Shown piece after piece: positions 9,085-19,951 of a stretch of 64,000 bases of DNA. The notes beneath the pieces are model-generated. The model made no database searches, had not been told where the DNA came from, and saw nothing but the letters and a program-made list of their open reading frames with translations. Position numbers and translations under genes: made by a program. The stretch covers positions 124,001 through 188,000 of the forward strand of contig JACZZP010000002.1 of the NCBI GenBank assembly GCA_015183035.1, read 5' to 3'. Position 1 is the stretch's first letter. Each line of letters starts with the position of its first letter. The DNA is from Meloidogyne chitwoodi (lineage: Eukaryota; Nematoda; Chromadorea; Rhabditida; Meloidogynidae).

Positions 9085-11239
9085 ATGACTTTGTACGTAA
9101 ATCAACTTTCATTGTCTGCAGAGCCTTTATTTGTTAACAAAAAATCGAAAAAACAACAATTGCTTCATATTATATGGACAATAATGCGAATTATATTTAT
9201 AGCTATTGTGATAGCAATAATTTCACAACTTCTTTGGAGGTTAATAAAATATTAATAAGTTAAGCTTCAACTTTGATTTTATGAAGAATAATGCTTCAGT
9301 AAACGTTTATGAAGCAAAAAAGTTTCAGAAACATTTTATGAAGCAAAAAAGTTTGGAAAAAAATTTGTGAAGCAAAAAAGTTTCAGAAACATTTTGTGAA
9401 GCAAAATGTTTCGGAAACTGTTTTTGAAGCAAAATGTTTCAGAAACATTGAAACAAAATGTTTCAAAATTCATTATTAAATATATTTTTTTAGTTTTGTA
9501 TATTCAAATGTTTTCAAAACTTTTCATAAATTATATTATGGCAAAGGAGGAAGATTTCATCAATTTGAAATTGATTATAATCGTAAATATTCAAGTGATC
9601 AGGAATATTGGGAACGTTTCTTAATCTTTGAAAAAAATTGTCAAAAAATTCAAAAATTAAATGATGAAGCAATTAATAAATTTGGAAATAATGTAACTTA
9701 TGGAATTAATTCAATGACAGATATGAGTGACGAGGAATTTAAAGAGGTTAGAGAAGAAAATTTATTATTTAGAAGTATGAAGCAAAGTTTTAGTTTTTGA
9801 AGCTAAATGCTTCAGTTTTAATTTTGTGAAGCAAAATGCTTCAATTTTAATTTTGTGAAGCAAAAAGTTTCAATTTTGGTTTTTGAAGAAAAATGCTTCA
9901 GTTTTAATTTTGTGAAGCAAAATGTTTCAATTTTGGTTTTTGAAGCAAAAAGTTTCAGTTTTGGTTTTTCAAGCAAAATGCTTCAGTTTTGAATTTTGAA
10001 GCAAAGTTTCAATTTTAATTTTGAAGCAAAATGCTTCACTTTATAATATAATTTTTAAGATGCTTCTTCCATTAAACTATTATTCATTAAAACACAATGA
10101 TAATCTACGTAGTAGTGCTCGTTTTATTCGCGAAATGACTCCAACTGAGCGAAACAACATTAAAACAGAACATCCAAGTCATTTTGATTGGAGAACTAAA
10201 GGAGTAGTCACACCGGTCAAAGCACAAGGACTATGTGGTTCTTGTTGGGCATTTGCTTCAGTTGCAACTACAGAATCTGCTTATGCTATTGCTCATGGGG
10301 TTTTAAGAAGTTTGTCAGAACAAGAACTGTTAGACTGTAACTTGGAAAATAATGCTTGTAATGGTGGTAATGTAGACAGAGCTTTTAGGTAAAATATAAC
10401 TAAATTGTTGAGGTGTTTCCATATAGTTGAAGAAAATATATGAGTGAATAAAAATAACATATCAATAAGTTGCCTAGTGGTGTAGTCGGTTGTGGGCTGG
10501 TTTTAGATCCTTTCAACGAGGGTTCGATTCCGTCAGCCATCCAACATTTTTCCGGAAACATAATTCAAAATGTCAAAGAGTAAAAAATATTTCAAAATGT
10601 CAAAAAACAAAAAATATTTCAAAATATCAAAAAACAAAAAATATTTCAAAATGTCAAAAAGTAAAAAAATATCGAACATCCAGTAATTGATTTTTAACAA
10701 CTTTTCTCCTCAGTTTTATACATGAAAATGGGCTAGTCTCTGAAAATGAATATCCTTATGTAGCACATCGACAACCTGATTGCCTAATGAATGAACGAAG
10801 CAAAAATTTAACAAAAATAGAATCAGCTGTATTTATAAATCCAGATGAAGATTCTATTATTGATTGGATTTTAAATTTTGGTCCTGTGAATGTTGGTTAG
10901 AATTTTTTTTGGAATTTTTTCAGAATTAAAAAATATTCTTAAGCAATTTCTGTTCCGCCGGATATGAAGCCTTATAGAAGTGGAATTTATAGTCCATCAG
11001 ACTATGACTGCAAATTTAGAGTAAGTGGGATTTTTTGATTTTTTTAATTTTTTTACAAGGTTGTTGGCCTTCATTCACTTTTAATTGTTGGTTATGGAAT
11101 TACTGATAATGGACAAAAATATTGGATAGTAAAAAATAGTTGGGGAAATGATTGGGGACAAGAAAATGGTTATGTTAATTTTATTAGAGGAGTTAATTCT
11201 TGTGGAATTGAAGACGAACCTATTGGACTATTGGCTTAA
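9085..11239 (+). CDS. Papain-family (C1A) cysteine protease with an N-terminal membrane anchor
   Basis: Six exons join in frame: 9085-9239, 9494-9746, 10060-10388, 10714-10895, 10944-11020 and 11060-11239. Exon 1 gives a basic start, then a hydrophobic segment ([19 protein letters not shown]), so a type II membrane protein is likely. Exon 2 is an I29 inhibitor prodomain ([19 protein letters not shown]). The mature domain starts near [16 protein letters not shown]. The active-site Cys lies in CGSCWAFA, the His in [11 protein letters not shown] and the Asn in KNSWG; the oxyanion Gln is in VKAQG. CNGG is present. The enzyme should cut proteins in lysosomes or at the cell surface. Three introns carry repeats: GAAGCAAAATG words (introns 1 and 2), and a tRNA-like element plus CAAAATGTC words (intron 3). 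It could be cathepsin L-like or F-like; I do not assign a symbol. Confidence 0.88.
9250..10055 (+). repeat. Intronic GAAGCAAAATG/GTTTCAGAAAC word clusters
   Basis: Introns 1 and 2 of the protease are packed with variants of TGAAGCAAAATGTTTCAGAAACATTTT and of the palindrome TGAAGCA..TGCTTCA. The same words fill the PTR gene introns near 42420-43560. Exon 2 (9494-9746) lies between the two clusters. Confidence 0.7.
10469..10543 (+). pseudogene. tRNA-like element (A and B box) in protease intron 3
   Basis: A-box-like TGGTGTAGTCGG and B-box GGTTCGATTCC are spaced as in a tRNA, but no matching acceptor stem forms. It is preceded at 10438-10455 by ATATGAGTGAATAAAAAT, the same 18 bases that precede the element at 25571. 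Confidence 0.6.
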
Positions 11240-11324
11240 AATTTGAATTTTTCTTTCAAATTTATCAAAAATTAACTAACTTAAACTCAAAAATTTATTA
11301 AAAAAATATATTTTTTAACCTTTT

Positions 11325-11936
11325 TTAAATAAATAACGATTTAAACAATTCGGTTCTTCGTTCATGTGACCAAGGAATTCGTTCTGGCAAAGCAGGAAAA
11401 AAATTGACCAATTTTTCAATTTCAACATAGCGAATTCTTCGTCCTTTTGAAACTCGCCTTTCTGCTTTGTCTATTTTGTTTTTATTTTTCTTCTCTTGTT
11501 TTGAAATTGGTTGCTTTTCTCTGAAGTAATTTATAAAATTAGTCTAAAAATGCATTAAAAAACTAAACCTCTCAACACTGTCAACGTTACTGAGAAAAGC
11601 ATCATAAAAACAATTTAAAACACTTTGTAAGATCAATTCATTTTCGTTGGCACTTCCAATCACATAAAAGAACAAATCAACGTTTGAACGATAAACACAA
11701 ATATAGCCATCCAAAAGAATTATTTCGGCTTAATTATTAATTAAATTTAAAAATGTTTTATTAAATTAAAATAAACCATTTGCTTTGTGTGTTTTTTGAA
11801 AAAGATTTTTTTCAAATAAAGTTTGCTCCTTGTCTTGTTGAAACATTTGTTTATCATAATATTTGCCTAAAATCCTTTTTCCATCTTGATCCAAAATTAG
11901 AATTGCTTTGATAACATCTTGATAAAGTTGTTGCAT
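11325..11936 (-). CDS. Chimeric partial copy of coatomer zeta (inverted duplicate)
   Basis: Three exons: 11936-11777, 11728-11569 and 11520-11325. Exon 1 and most of exon 2, and the intron between them, are almost identical to the coatomer zeta gene at 12282 but point the other way. The shared part runs from [11 protein letters not shown] to LNCFYDAF. After that the sequence departs and continues in frame into a new basic tail ([17 protein letters not shown], then [15 protein letters not shown]) up to a stop at 11325. The N-terminus also differs ([10 protein letters not shown]). An alternative ATG lies at 11948. The product would carry about two thirds of the longin-like zeta fold with a foreign end, so coat assembly is doubtful. 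The tail may derive from another gene that I could not identify. Confidence 0.6.
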
Positions 11937-12281
11937 GATGAAGAACAATTCGTTTTAAAATGAGCAATTTCTCAGGCAAAATAAAAAGAGAGTATAAAAA
12001 AGGAGGACAGAGAGAGAAAAAAATTAATTTTATGGCGTTTTATTTATCTTTTGCCACGTAACGATTTTTCAGGGTTAGCCCGACTAGACGCGGAAATAGT
12101 ATGCTAAATAAAAAGAATTAGAGATAAAAAGAAAACTATTGACTATTTGCGATAAGTCGTCAGTCGGCGCGAGCGTTTTTGTTGAATAGATTGTTAGTTT
12201 TTTCCTAATTTCTTTAAAATTTTGATTTCTCGTTTAATTTTAGATAAATTTTACACAAATTTGTAAAAAGTATTAAAGAAA
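11937..12281. promoter_or_regulatory. Shared divergent promoter region between COPZ and its inverted copy
   Basis: About 345 bases separate the two head-to-head starts. No clear TATA box is assigned. It includes a GC-richer patch near 12140-12180 (GATAAGTCGTCAGTCGGCGCG), unusual for this AT-rich window. Confidence 0.35.
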
Positions 12282-13184
12282 ATGGCTAATTTGGATGCTG
12301 ATTCTCTTTATAGCATCAAATCAATTCTAATTTTGGATCAGGATGGAAAAAGGATTTTAGGCAAATATTATGACAAACAAATGTTTCAACAAGACAAGGA
12401 GCAAACTTTATTTGAAAAAAATCTTTTTCAAAAAACACACAAAGCAAATGGTTTATTTTAATTAAAAAAACTTTTTAAACATTTAATTAATAATTAAGCC
12501 GAAATAATTCTTTTGGATGGCTATATTTGTGTTTATCGTTCAAACGTTGATTTGTTCTTTTATGTGATTGGAAGTTCTAACGAAAATGAATTGATCTTAC
12601 AAAGTGTTTTAAATTGTTTTTATGATGCTTTCTCAATTATTTTGCGCAAGAATGTGGAGAAGAAAGTTCTTTTTGACCACATTGACTTGGCATTTCTTAT
12701 TTTGGACGAAATTTGTGATGACGGGTTTGCTTTTTTTAATTTCATTTTTATGATAAAAGAAAAATATTTTTATTTTCGTTTCGAAGAATTATATATTCTG
12801 CCATAAACCTCCTATTTTATGAGGTCATGGGTTCGAACCCACTCAGAGAAAATATTTTTTTCCAATGATTTTTATTTATTTTATGTTTTTACTAAAATTT
12901 GTTAATTTTAATTGAGAAAAAGTTTTTTGAATTAAAAAAATAAGGAGCTTTTGTCAAATTATAAAGCAAACTTTCCCTAAAAATTTTTCAATTTCTATTT
13001 TATTTTTAATAATTTTTATTTTAAATTTCTCAGATTGGTTCTTGAAACGGATTCTTCTGCAATTGTTAGCCGCTGTGCGTTTAAACCTGATGAAATCAGT
13101 TTTGGTGAACAATCTTTATCTCAAGTAGGAATGTCTCTTTTGGGCTCTGCGAAGGATCAATTTAAATGGTCTTTGCTTAAATGA
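12282..13184 (+). CDS. copz-1: Coatomer subunit zeta (COPI coat)
   Basis: Three exons: 12282-12450, 12499-12724 and 13034-13184. They join to a protein of about 180 residues, the usual length for zeta-COP. Recognisable blocks are [57 protein letters not shown] and [14 protein letters not shown]. Zeta-COP is a small longin-like subunit that pairs with gamma-COP in the coatomer, acting on retrograde Golgi-to-ER vesicles. Intron 2 contains a B-box-only tRNA fragment at 12800. A head-to-head inverted partial copy lies 345 bases upstream. The symbol follows the common name for the family, not a verified orthology. Confidence 0.92.
12800..12848 (+). pseudogene. tRNA 3'-half-like fragment (B box only) in COPZ intron 2
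   Basis: GGTCATGGGTTCGAACCCACTC has a perfect B box and T-arm hairpin, but no A box is found upstream. It matches fragments at 50857, 54683 and 55490. Confidence 0.55.
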
Positions 13185-13384
13185 TTTGAAAAAAACTGGA
13201 AAATTTGGTTTGTGATCAATTTTAATTGTTACTGTAATTTAACTGAATTTTTTTAATTTAATCAAAAAAGTTTTCAAACTTTGGATTTTTTATTTTCTGA
13301 TGTTTTTTATTTATTTAATCAAAAAGTTGACTAAAATTTATTTTTAAAAAAAGAAAGATAAAATGAAAAATATTTTGTTCCTTT

Positions 13385-13831
13385 TTAGCTCATTAATAAA
13401 GAAAAAATAAAAAATCCAATAATTAAAAATTTAAATTCATTTTCTCTCCCAATTTCACCATTACAACTGTCAGCATAACAACAGCAATAGGCTTGCATGT
13501 TACTTGTTGAATTGAAGCAACCACCCGCTGAATTAATCGTTCCATTCAGAAACTTAAATTTAATAGAATTTTGGATTTTTAGAAAAAAAATAATTTTTTG
13601 AGACTCAAAAGGTATGTACCAAAATAAACTTACCGTACAATTATTTGTTGAACATCCACGCATTACAATTTGATTAACATAATCTACTGATTTTGTACAT
13701 GCAAAGACAGGACTCATAGAACAAGCTGCTGAACTTCCAGATAATTGAGAAGTTAAAGAAGTTTGCCCTTGATAACAATTAATTGAAAAAAGTGTGGGGA
13801 TTTGTAATAAAATTAGAAGAAATGTAAGCAT
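13385..13831 (-). CDS. Secreted Ly6/three-finger-like small protein, probably GPI-anchored
   Basis: It starts with a clear signal peptide (MLTFLLILLQIPTLFS) followed by a cysteine-rich domain. The last cysteine block is YCCCYADSCN, matching the CC-x2-D-x-CN ending of Ly6/uPAR three-finger proteins. Other cysteines lie in INCYQG, AACSMSP, FACTKS and RGCSTNNC. A hydrophobic C-terminus (FLIIGFFIFSLLMS) fits a GPI signal. One intron is likely: donor GTAAGT after NNCT near 13634 and acceptor before FLNGT near 13558, joining in frame. An alternative ATG ten codons upstream (13861) is less likely because the signal peptide would not be at the terminus. Function unknown; such proteins often modulate receptors or channels. 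Confidence 0.72.
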   Translation of the reverse strand: MLTFLLILLQIPTLFSINCYQGQTSLTSQLSGSSAACSMSPVFACTKSVDYVNQIVMRGCSTNNCTVSLFWYIPFESQKIIFFLKIQNSIKFKFLNGTINSAGGCFNSTSNMQAYCCCYADSCNGEIGRENEFKFLIIGFFIFSLLMS

Positions 13832-14149
13832 TTTGTGAGGAGGGAGTTGGTTGTTGATCAAAAAATTTTAAGAAAAAAGAAAGTTTTATTTTTAAGTCGT
13901 AGAAAATGAGATAATATATAATTAAATAAAAAAGAGCTAAAAATAAAGAAATTTATTTTATTTTATAAACTCCTAGGCAACACAATATTTGTGTGACAAT
14001 AGGCTAATTTAAGAAATTGAATAAAATAATGGGGAAAATTAATAAAACAAAAAAAAAATTATCAAAATTGTTGATACTGATCATGACCCTTAAATTTTGA
14101 AAATTTAAAAAAAAAATAGAAAAATTGTTTTTAAAATTTTTTAATCCCA

Positions 14150-14235
14150 TAAATTTTGCCATAAATGGCATTTGTTGCCATTTATGGCAAAAACATTTTT
14201 TCCACTAAAAAAACCGGAAAATTTTCCCAATATAT
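14150..14235 (+). repeat. TGCCATTTATGGCA palindrome cluster
   Basis: Overlapping copies of GCCATAAATGGC and GCCATTTATGGC upstream of the guanylyl cyclase. The same words recur at 14655-14760 (its first intron), 63570-63650 and 63875-63905 (SLC17 introns). Confidence 0.6.
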
Positions 14236-14443
14236 ATTTCCCTTCATTATCTTCTCGTCAACAAAAAAAATTCCCCAGGGCAACGAAACAGGAGAGAGAT
14301 TGAATTTTTTCAATATTTTAATAATAATGTATTTAATAATTGTTTAACAAAAAAAGAAGAAGAATATTTAGTTTTGTAAAGAGGTAATTAGTGTGGAAAA
14401 AATGGGGAAAAATGTCAGTCTAAAAATTATTTTATTTTAAAAA

Positions 14444-17400
14444 ATGTCCTCTTTTTTCTTTATTTTATTTATTTTTTTATTTATTATTATTAATTTAACA
14501 AATTTAATTAATATTGGATTAATAGAATCTGACTTTGCTTTGGTTGATGTTTGCCAAAAGGCTTTAAATGAAGCTAAGGGAGCTGGTAAATGTTCTACAG
14601 AAGATATAAAGTTTAGATTTAATGAGTAAAAGGGAAAGGGAATTTTTAAGGAAAATGGCAAAAAATGCCATTTGTGGCAAAGAATGCCATTTTTGTACAA
14701 AGAATGCCATTTATGGCAAAACATGCCATTTGTAGAAAAAAATGCCATTTATGGCAGCAAATACTTATGTCAATATTTTTTTATATATAGAATTTTAAAT
14801 GTCTCATCTGGTTGTGGAGAATTATCAACATTCGATTTTATAAGCCAAAATCAAAATCAAAGTGCTTCCTTCGGCACATCAAATGCCGCTTCTTTATATT
14901 TTCAAAATAAAATTGAAGCAATAATTTCAAGTAGATGTGCAGAAGAAAGCAAAGAAATTGGAAGAATTGCCTATTTTTTAAAAATACCAGTAATTAATAG
15001 AGTTGGAAGATATTTGGAATTATTTAGAAGAGAATTGTTTCCAGTAGTGGCACATTTTACTGATTTTAATATTGTTTCAATTGGGATAACTATAGCAAAG
15101 TTAATGCAGAAAATGAATCAAACAAAGTTAATACTTGTTGGCCCGAAACAAATAGACATCGAAAAACCTCCACTTTGGCCTAGCATTGCTTCACTTATTG
15201 AAGCTTATAGTACTGGATTATCAGTGGAAGCATTGGAAGTGGATGAGTTGAGCAGTCAGAGTATTAATGATGCAGAACAAAAATTGCGTTCACATGTGAA
15301 ATGTAAAGGAGTATTTAATTATATTTTCCGGAAAACTTAAAATGTTTATTGAAACTTTCCGGAAACACTTCCTTCAAGTTTCCGATATTTTCTTGTGTTT
15401 TCCGGAAACATTTTCCTGTTTTCCGGAATTTTTAAAAAAATCTTTTTCGGAATTTTTTCCGGAATTTTTTAATAAAAATATATTTTCCGTTATTTTTTAT
15501 ATTTTCCGGAAATGATTAAACTTTCCGGAATGTGTTTTTCTTGTTTTCCCTTATTCAAGTTTTATATTTAGTTATTGCAATCGATTGCTCATTTTCTCAA
15601 CTTGACTCTTCTCTAGATGCTTTAGGTGTGGTAGAGTTGGGAAACAATGCTTACATGATTTTGCTTATCTGCGCTTATCCAATAGAAGATTGTATAAATA
15701 CACAACCTCTTAGAAATTCAATTGCTTCAGGAGGATTTGCTTTACTTACACCATATTCAAGTGAATGGGCGGAGATTAGAAAAAATGTTTATCCAAAATT
15801 GATGACTGGACAACAGACTATGGTAAGCTAAAAAAATGTTGTTCAAAATGCCAAAAAATTCAAAATGTCAATTTTCAAAATGTCTAATTTTTAAAATTTT
15901 CAGGAATCATTTCTAGCAACATTGTCTATATATAATGCTTGTTATGGCTTTTGCCTAGGCTCTTCTTTGACAGGAGTAGGCTCATTTGCTAGCGATCCAA
16001 ATAACCCTTCATTTGTAGCCAATTTGCGTGGAAAATCCTTTCAAGGTTTATTTTAACCAAAATAAAAATTGCGAAATTTAAAGGTTCATTTGGCCAAGTT
16101 AATTTAAGCTCATGGCCTGCATCATTACAACAAATGGCAATTTACACTTTACCTTCAAGTGGAGGTCAATATTCACTTATTTATACAGCAATTTCAACTT
16201 CTTCCTCTTCCTGTGGAGTTTTTGAATGTTTTGATATTCAACTAGAAAAAAATCAAAATATTTCGGATGATTTAATTTGGCAAAAACAACGTTCTCAAGT
16301 TATTCCTGAATGTATCTATTCTGGTGGTTGTGCAAATTCTACGCCTTATATTATTGCTGGAATTGTTGTTGCTTTGATTGTTGTTGCTGTTGGGGTTGTT
16401 TATATAATACAGAGAAAGTAAGGTTTTTATGCTAAATTTTTGGATGTTTTGTTTAATTTCGAGTTTATTTTTTTCTCGAAAATTTTTATTTCAGAAAACG
16501 TCTTGATGTTTTTCGAATGCATTGGAGAATTGGTCGACAACAATTTAAAGTAATTGAAAACAAACAATCAAAAGGAAAAGCAACAGGATTGGGACAAGAA
16601 GGAGCTTGGAGTAAACGAAGACAATTACACGCTTATGCTTTAATTGGGACAACTAAAGCAGAATTTATCGTTTTAAGGCAAATTAAAAAGGTTTTTGGAA
16701 TTAAATTATATATTGGGGAAAAGTTTATTTTTGGAGGGGGCTTATATTTTGTGAATATTATTTTTTTAAATTAATCTTTTTCTCTTCACAGATCTACTGG
16801 GATAAATTAGAATTACATTTTATTTTTGAATTAAAAAGATTAAGTCATGACAATTTAACAACTTTTATGGGTATTTGCTATAATGATGGAGACAAGTAAA
16901 ATTTCATTTTTTTTAAATGAAATTTTCTTTAATTTTTAAGATTTTATGTATGTCATTCTCTTGTGGAGCGTGGAACATTAGAAGATTATATACACGGTTT
17001 ATTTTTATTTTTTAAATATTTTGTATTTTTTTAGATCTCGATTTTCAATTGGACAATACTTTTCGTTCAGCTTTTCTTCGAGATATACTTAAAGGAGTAA
17101 AATATTTACATAAATCTTCAATAGGTTATCATGGAATGTTAAATTTACAAAATGTTTTAATTGATTCAAATTGGGTTTTGAAATTGACAAATTTTGGAAT
17201 TGGAAATTTATTAAATAGAGCAATTAGAAGAGAACAATTAAAATTAATTGAATTAATTCCCCTAAGTAGTAAGTTTTTTTTAAATTAATTTTCTTTTATT
17301 TATTGTAAGGATTGCTGTTAGTATTTAAAACGTTTAGGCGGAGGTATAAGATCTGTTAAAAGCGTTAATGAAAAGTCCACTCGGTAGCTCAGTCGGTAAA

Positions 17401-19320
17401 GCCCACGATTTATGTGAGCGAAAGCCCCTAGCAAGCATTGGAAAGGTTGTAGGTTCGATGCCTGCCGGTGGCTAAACTTTTCTCTCTTCATTTAATTATA
17501 GTTTTTAAGCCTATTTAACTGTATCACCAGAAAATTTAATTGACATTTCTTATGGAAGAGAATATCCAAATGGAACAACAATAGGTGATATTTATAGTAT
17601 TGGAATGGTTATGTATCACATTTTATTTCGACTTGCTCCATATGAGAGAACAACTCTTAGTCCAAAAGAAATTATTGATGAAGTTAGGCAACGCAACTTA
17701 AAACCTATTCTTGAAAATACTTTACCAGAAGAAAAGCCTGTAAGTTTTATTTTTGAAAGTTCATCAAATTTTGTGTAAAATTTTGGGTTTTTTAATATTC
17801 TAGTTGGTTGACGCAATGGAACAATGTTGGCAAAAAAATTTAGATTTACGACCAAGATTGCGACAACTCTCACAAGTTGTTTCTACTGTGTTTCAGGCTT
17901 CGTACGAATTTTTTAATTAAATTTATTTTACTTTTTTTTATTAAAAGACAAGGCAATTTAATTGACCAAATGAGAAGAATGAACGAAAAACATGCCTTAA
18001 ATCTTGAAAAATTGGTAACTCAAAGAAATTCCGAATTAGCACAAGCTAGAGAACAAACTGAACGTTTATTAAATGAAATGTTACCTCCAAGTATTGCAAA
18101 ACAATTAAAAGAACACAAATCTGTTGAACCACGTTCTTACGATTCTGCTACAGTTTTATTTTGTCAATTGGTTGATTTTTCTACTGTTTTGTCTAAATTC
18201 CCGCCAGACCAAGTTATTGATTTTCTTAATCAAGTTTTCTCTACTTTTGATACAATTATACGAAATCATGATGCGTATAAAGTGGAAACTACTGGAGAGG
18301 TTTATTTATTATTTTGGGGGAATTTTTGGAATTTTGAAAGTTTAATATTTTGAAATTTACCATTTTGACATTTTTGAAAAGTTTTCAAAATTTCAAAGAT
18401 GTGTAATTTTTGAAATTTCTTAAATATTTTAAATTAATTTTCAATTTTAAAGACTTACATGGTTGCATCTGGAGTGCCTAATGAGAATGAAAATAGACAT
18501 GTTTTTGAAATATCTGAGGTTGCTATTGAATTTAGAGAGGTTTTTTTTGTTTTTTTTTATTTTAATTTAATTTTTTTTAATTTAAAAAAGTTGTCTTATA
18601 CTTATAAATCAATTAATTTTCCTGAATGGAAATTGCAATTAAGAATTGGCTATCATTGTGGTCCTATAGCTGCTGGCGTCATTGGAATTAAAGCACCAAG
18701 ATATTGCCTTTTTGGTGATACTGTAAATTAATTTTTTTAAAAATATTTAAAATATCAAAAGATTTTGTTTTAGGTTAATTTTGCTTCTCGTATGCAAAGC
18801 AATGCTGCACCTAACCAAATTCAAATGAGTGAGTCCACTGCATTAAGGTTAATGGAAGTTTCCAAATATAAACTGACAAAGCGTGGCATAGTCAAAGTGA
18901 AAGGAAAAGGAGAGGTTTATTTATACATTTTGAAATATTTACGGGTTGACATTTTGAAATATTTTGGGGTAGTTGACATTTTTAAATATTACTAAAGGTA
19001 AACACATATTGGCTTAATGAGTGGCATGCAACAACTGAAGAAGAAGGTCAAAATTCTTCAGAAAATAATGAAAGAGGAGGAAGATTATTACAAGAATCTC
19101 AATTAATGCCCCCGCCAAGAACAAGTCAAATACGTACTAGAGAAAGTACAAGTGCATTACTTGGTTTGGGTTTATTAAATGATGCAATTACACAGGCAGG
19201 TTATTTTAGAAGAAAAAAGAGTTTAAATTTATTTTTAAATTAAAGGTGGGAACGAACGGAGGATTGCGAAATAGACAATTATCAGTTAGTGGAAGAAGCC
19301 GTGATGTAACTATAAATTAA
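14444..19320 (+). CDS. Receptor-type guanylyl cyclase (gcy family) with altered metal site
   Basis: About 12 or more exons. The signal peptide is at 14444. An ANF-receptor-like ectodomain follows (exons from 14791, about 15555-15822, 15904-16044 and 16085 on). The membrane segment is [21 protein letters not shown] near 16348. Next come a protein-kinase-like domain near 16500-17750 that has lost catalytic motifs (HGMLNLQN for HRD, TNFGIG for DFG), a dimerisation helix ([16 protein letters not shown]), and the cyclase domain about 18130-19015. Guanine-selecting Glu (KVETTG) and Cys ([10 protein letters not shown]) are kept. The first metal-binding Asp, in the usual SDIVGF, is Gln here (FCQLVDF, codon 18165), and the second, in GDAYMV, is Glu (GETYMV, codon 18297). 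Catalysis may be weak or absent. A Ser/Thr/Arg-rich tail ends at 19320. In nematodes these receptors act in sensory neurons, making cGMP. Confidence 0.9.
15320..15535 (+). repeat. Intronic TTTTCCGGAAAA word cluster
   Basis: About ten copies of TTTCCGGAAA-like palindromes in one guanylyl cyclase intron. They are not seen elsewhere in the window at this density. Confidence 0.65.
17377..17474 (+). pseudogene. tRNA-like element with an extra segment, in a guanylyl cyclase intron
   Basis: A box TAGCTCAGTCGG and T arm GTAGGTTCGATGCCTGC are good. The two acceptor strands do not pair cleanly. An extra segment, GTGAGCGAAAGCCCCTAG, lies between the anticodon region and the T arm, and a close match occurs in the element at 33613. 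Confidence 0.6.
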
Positions 19321-19951
19321 GACTGATTAGCTATATTCACTCAGGAAAGAGGTTTTTTAAGGTTTTAAATATTTTTTTTGACTAGTTGACATTTTGAAAA
19401 AAATTTAATTAGTTGAACTTTTTATTATTTAATTTTCATTTTTTTCCATTTTTAACATTTTCCATGTTTTATTTAATAGTTTTGTTGTTAAAATCAATTA
19501 AGTGTGACACTCTAGTCCCTATTACAATCTCACTCTTCTTTTTTTTTACACTATTTTTTTCTAAACTTATTCTCTCTGTTATTGAGTGATTTTCACTGTT
19601 TAAGTGGGAAGATTTTGACTTATTTACTAATTTTTTTATGATTTATATTTCTCAAAGACTCTAAAATACATTTATTTTGTAAAAACACTGCTTATCTTTT
19701 ATTTTTAAGTAATTAAATATTTTTTTAATTTAATATTATTTCTTATCAGCTGAATTATTTATTTGATAATTACATTTTACAAAAAATATTTTTTAGAACC
19801 TTTACAATGTTTTTTTTTAACATTTTTATAATTTATTTGAAAATTTATGTGTTGTGGGAGACAAAGGGACTCGAACCCACATCTCTAAAATGAATAAAAC
19901 AAAAACACTACCACTCAGCTAAATATACTTCTATTAATTTTTAGTAATAAA
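19321..19951. other. AT-rich intergenic stretch between guanylyl cyclase and UGT
   Basis: No gene is seen apart from the minus-strand tRNA-like element at 19862-19926. Confidence 0.5.
19862..19926 (-). pseudogene. tRNA-like element (-)
   Basis: The reverse strand carries TAGCTGAGTGGTAGTG (A box) and GTGGGTTCGAGTCCC (B box) with a very AT-rich middle. The acceptor stem is not convincing. Confidence 0.5.
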
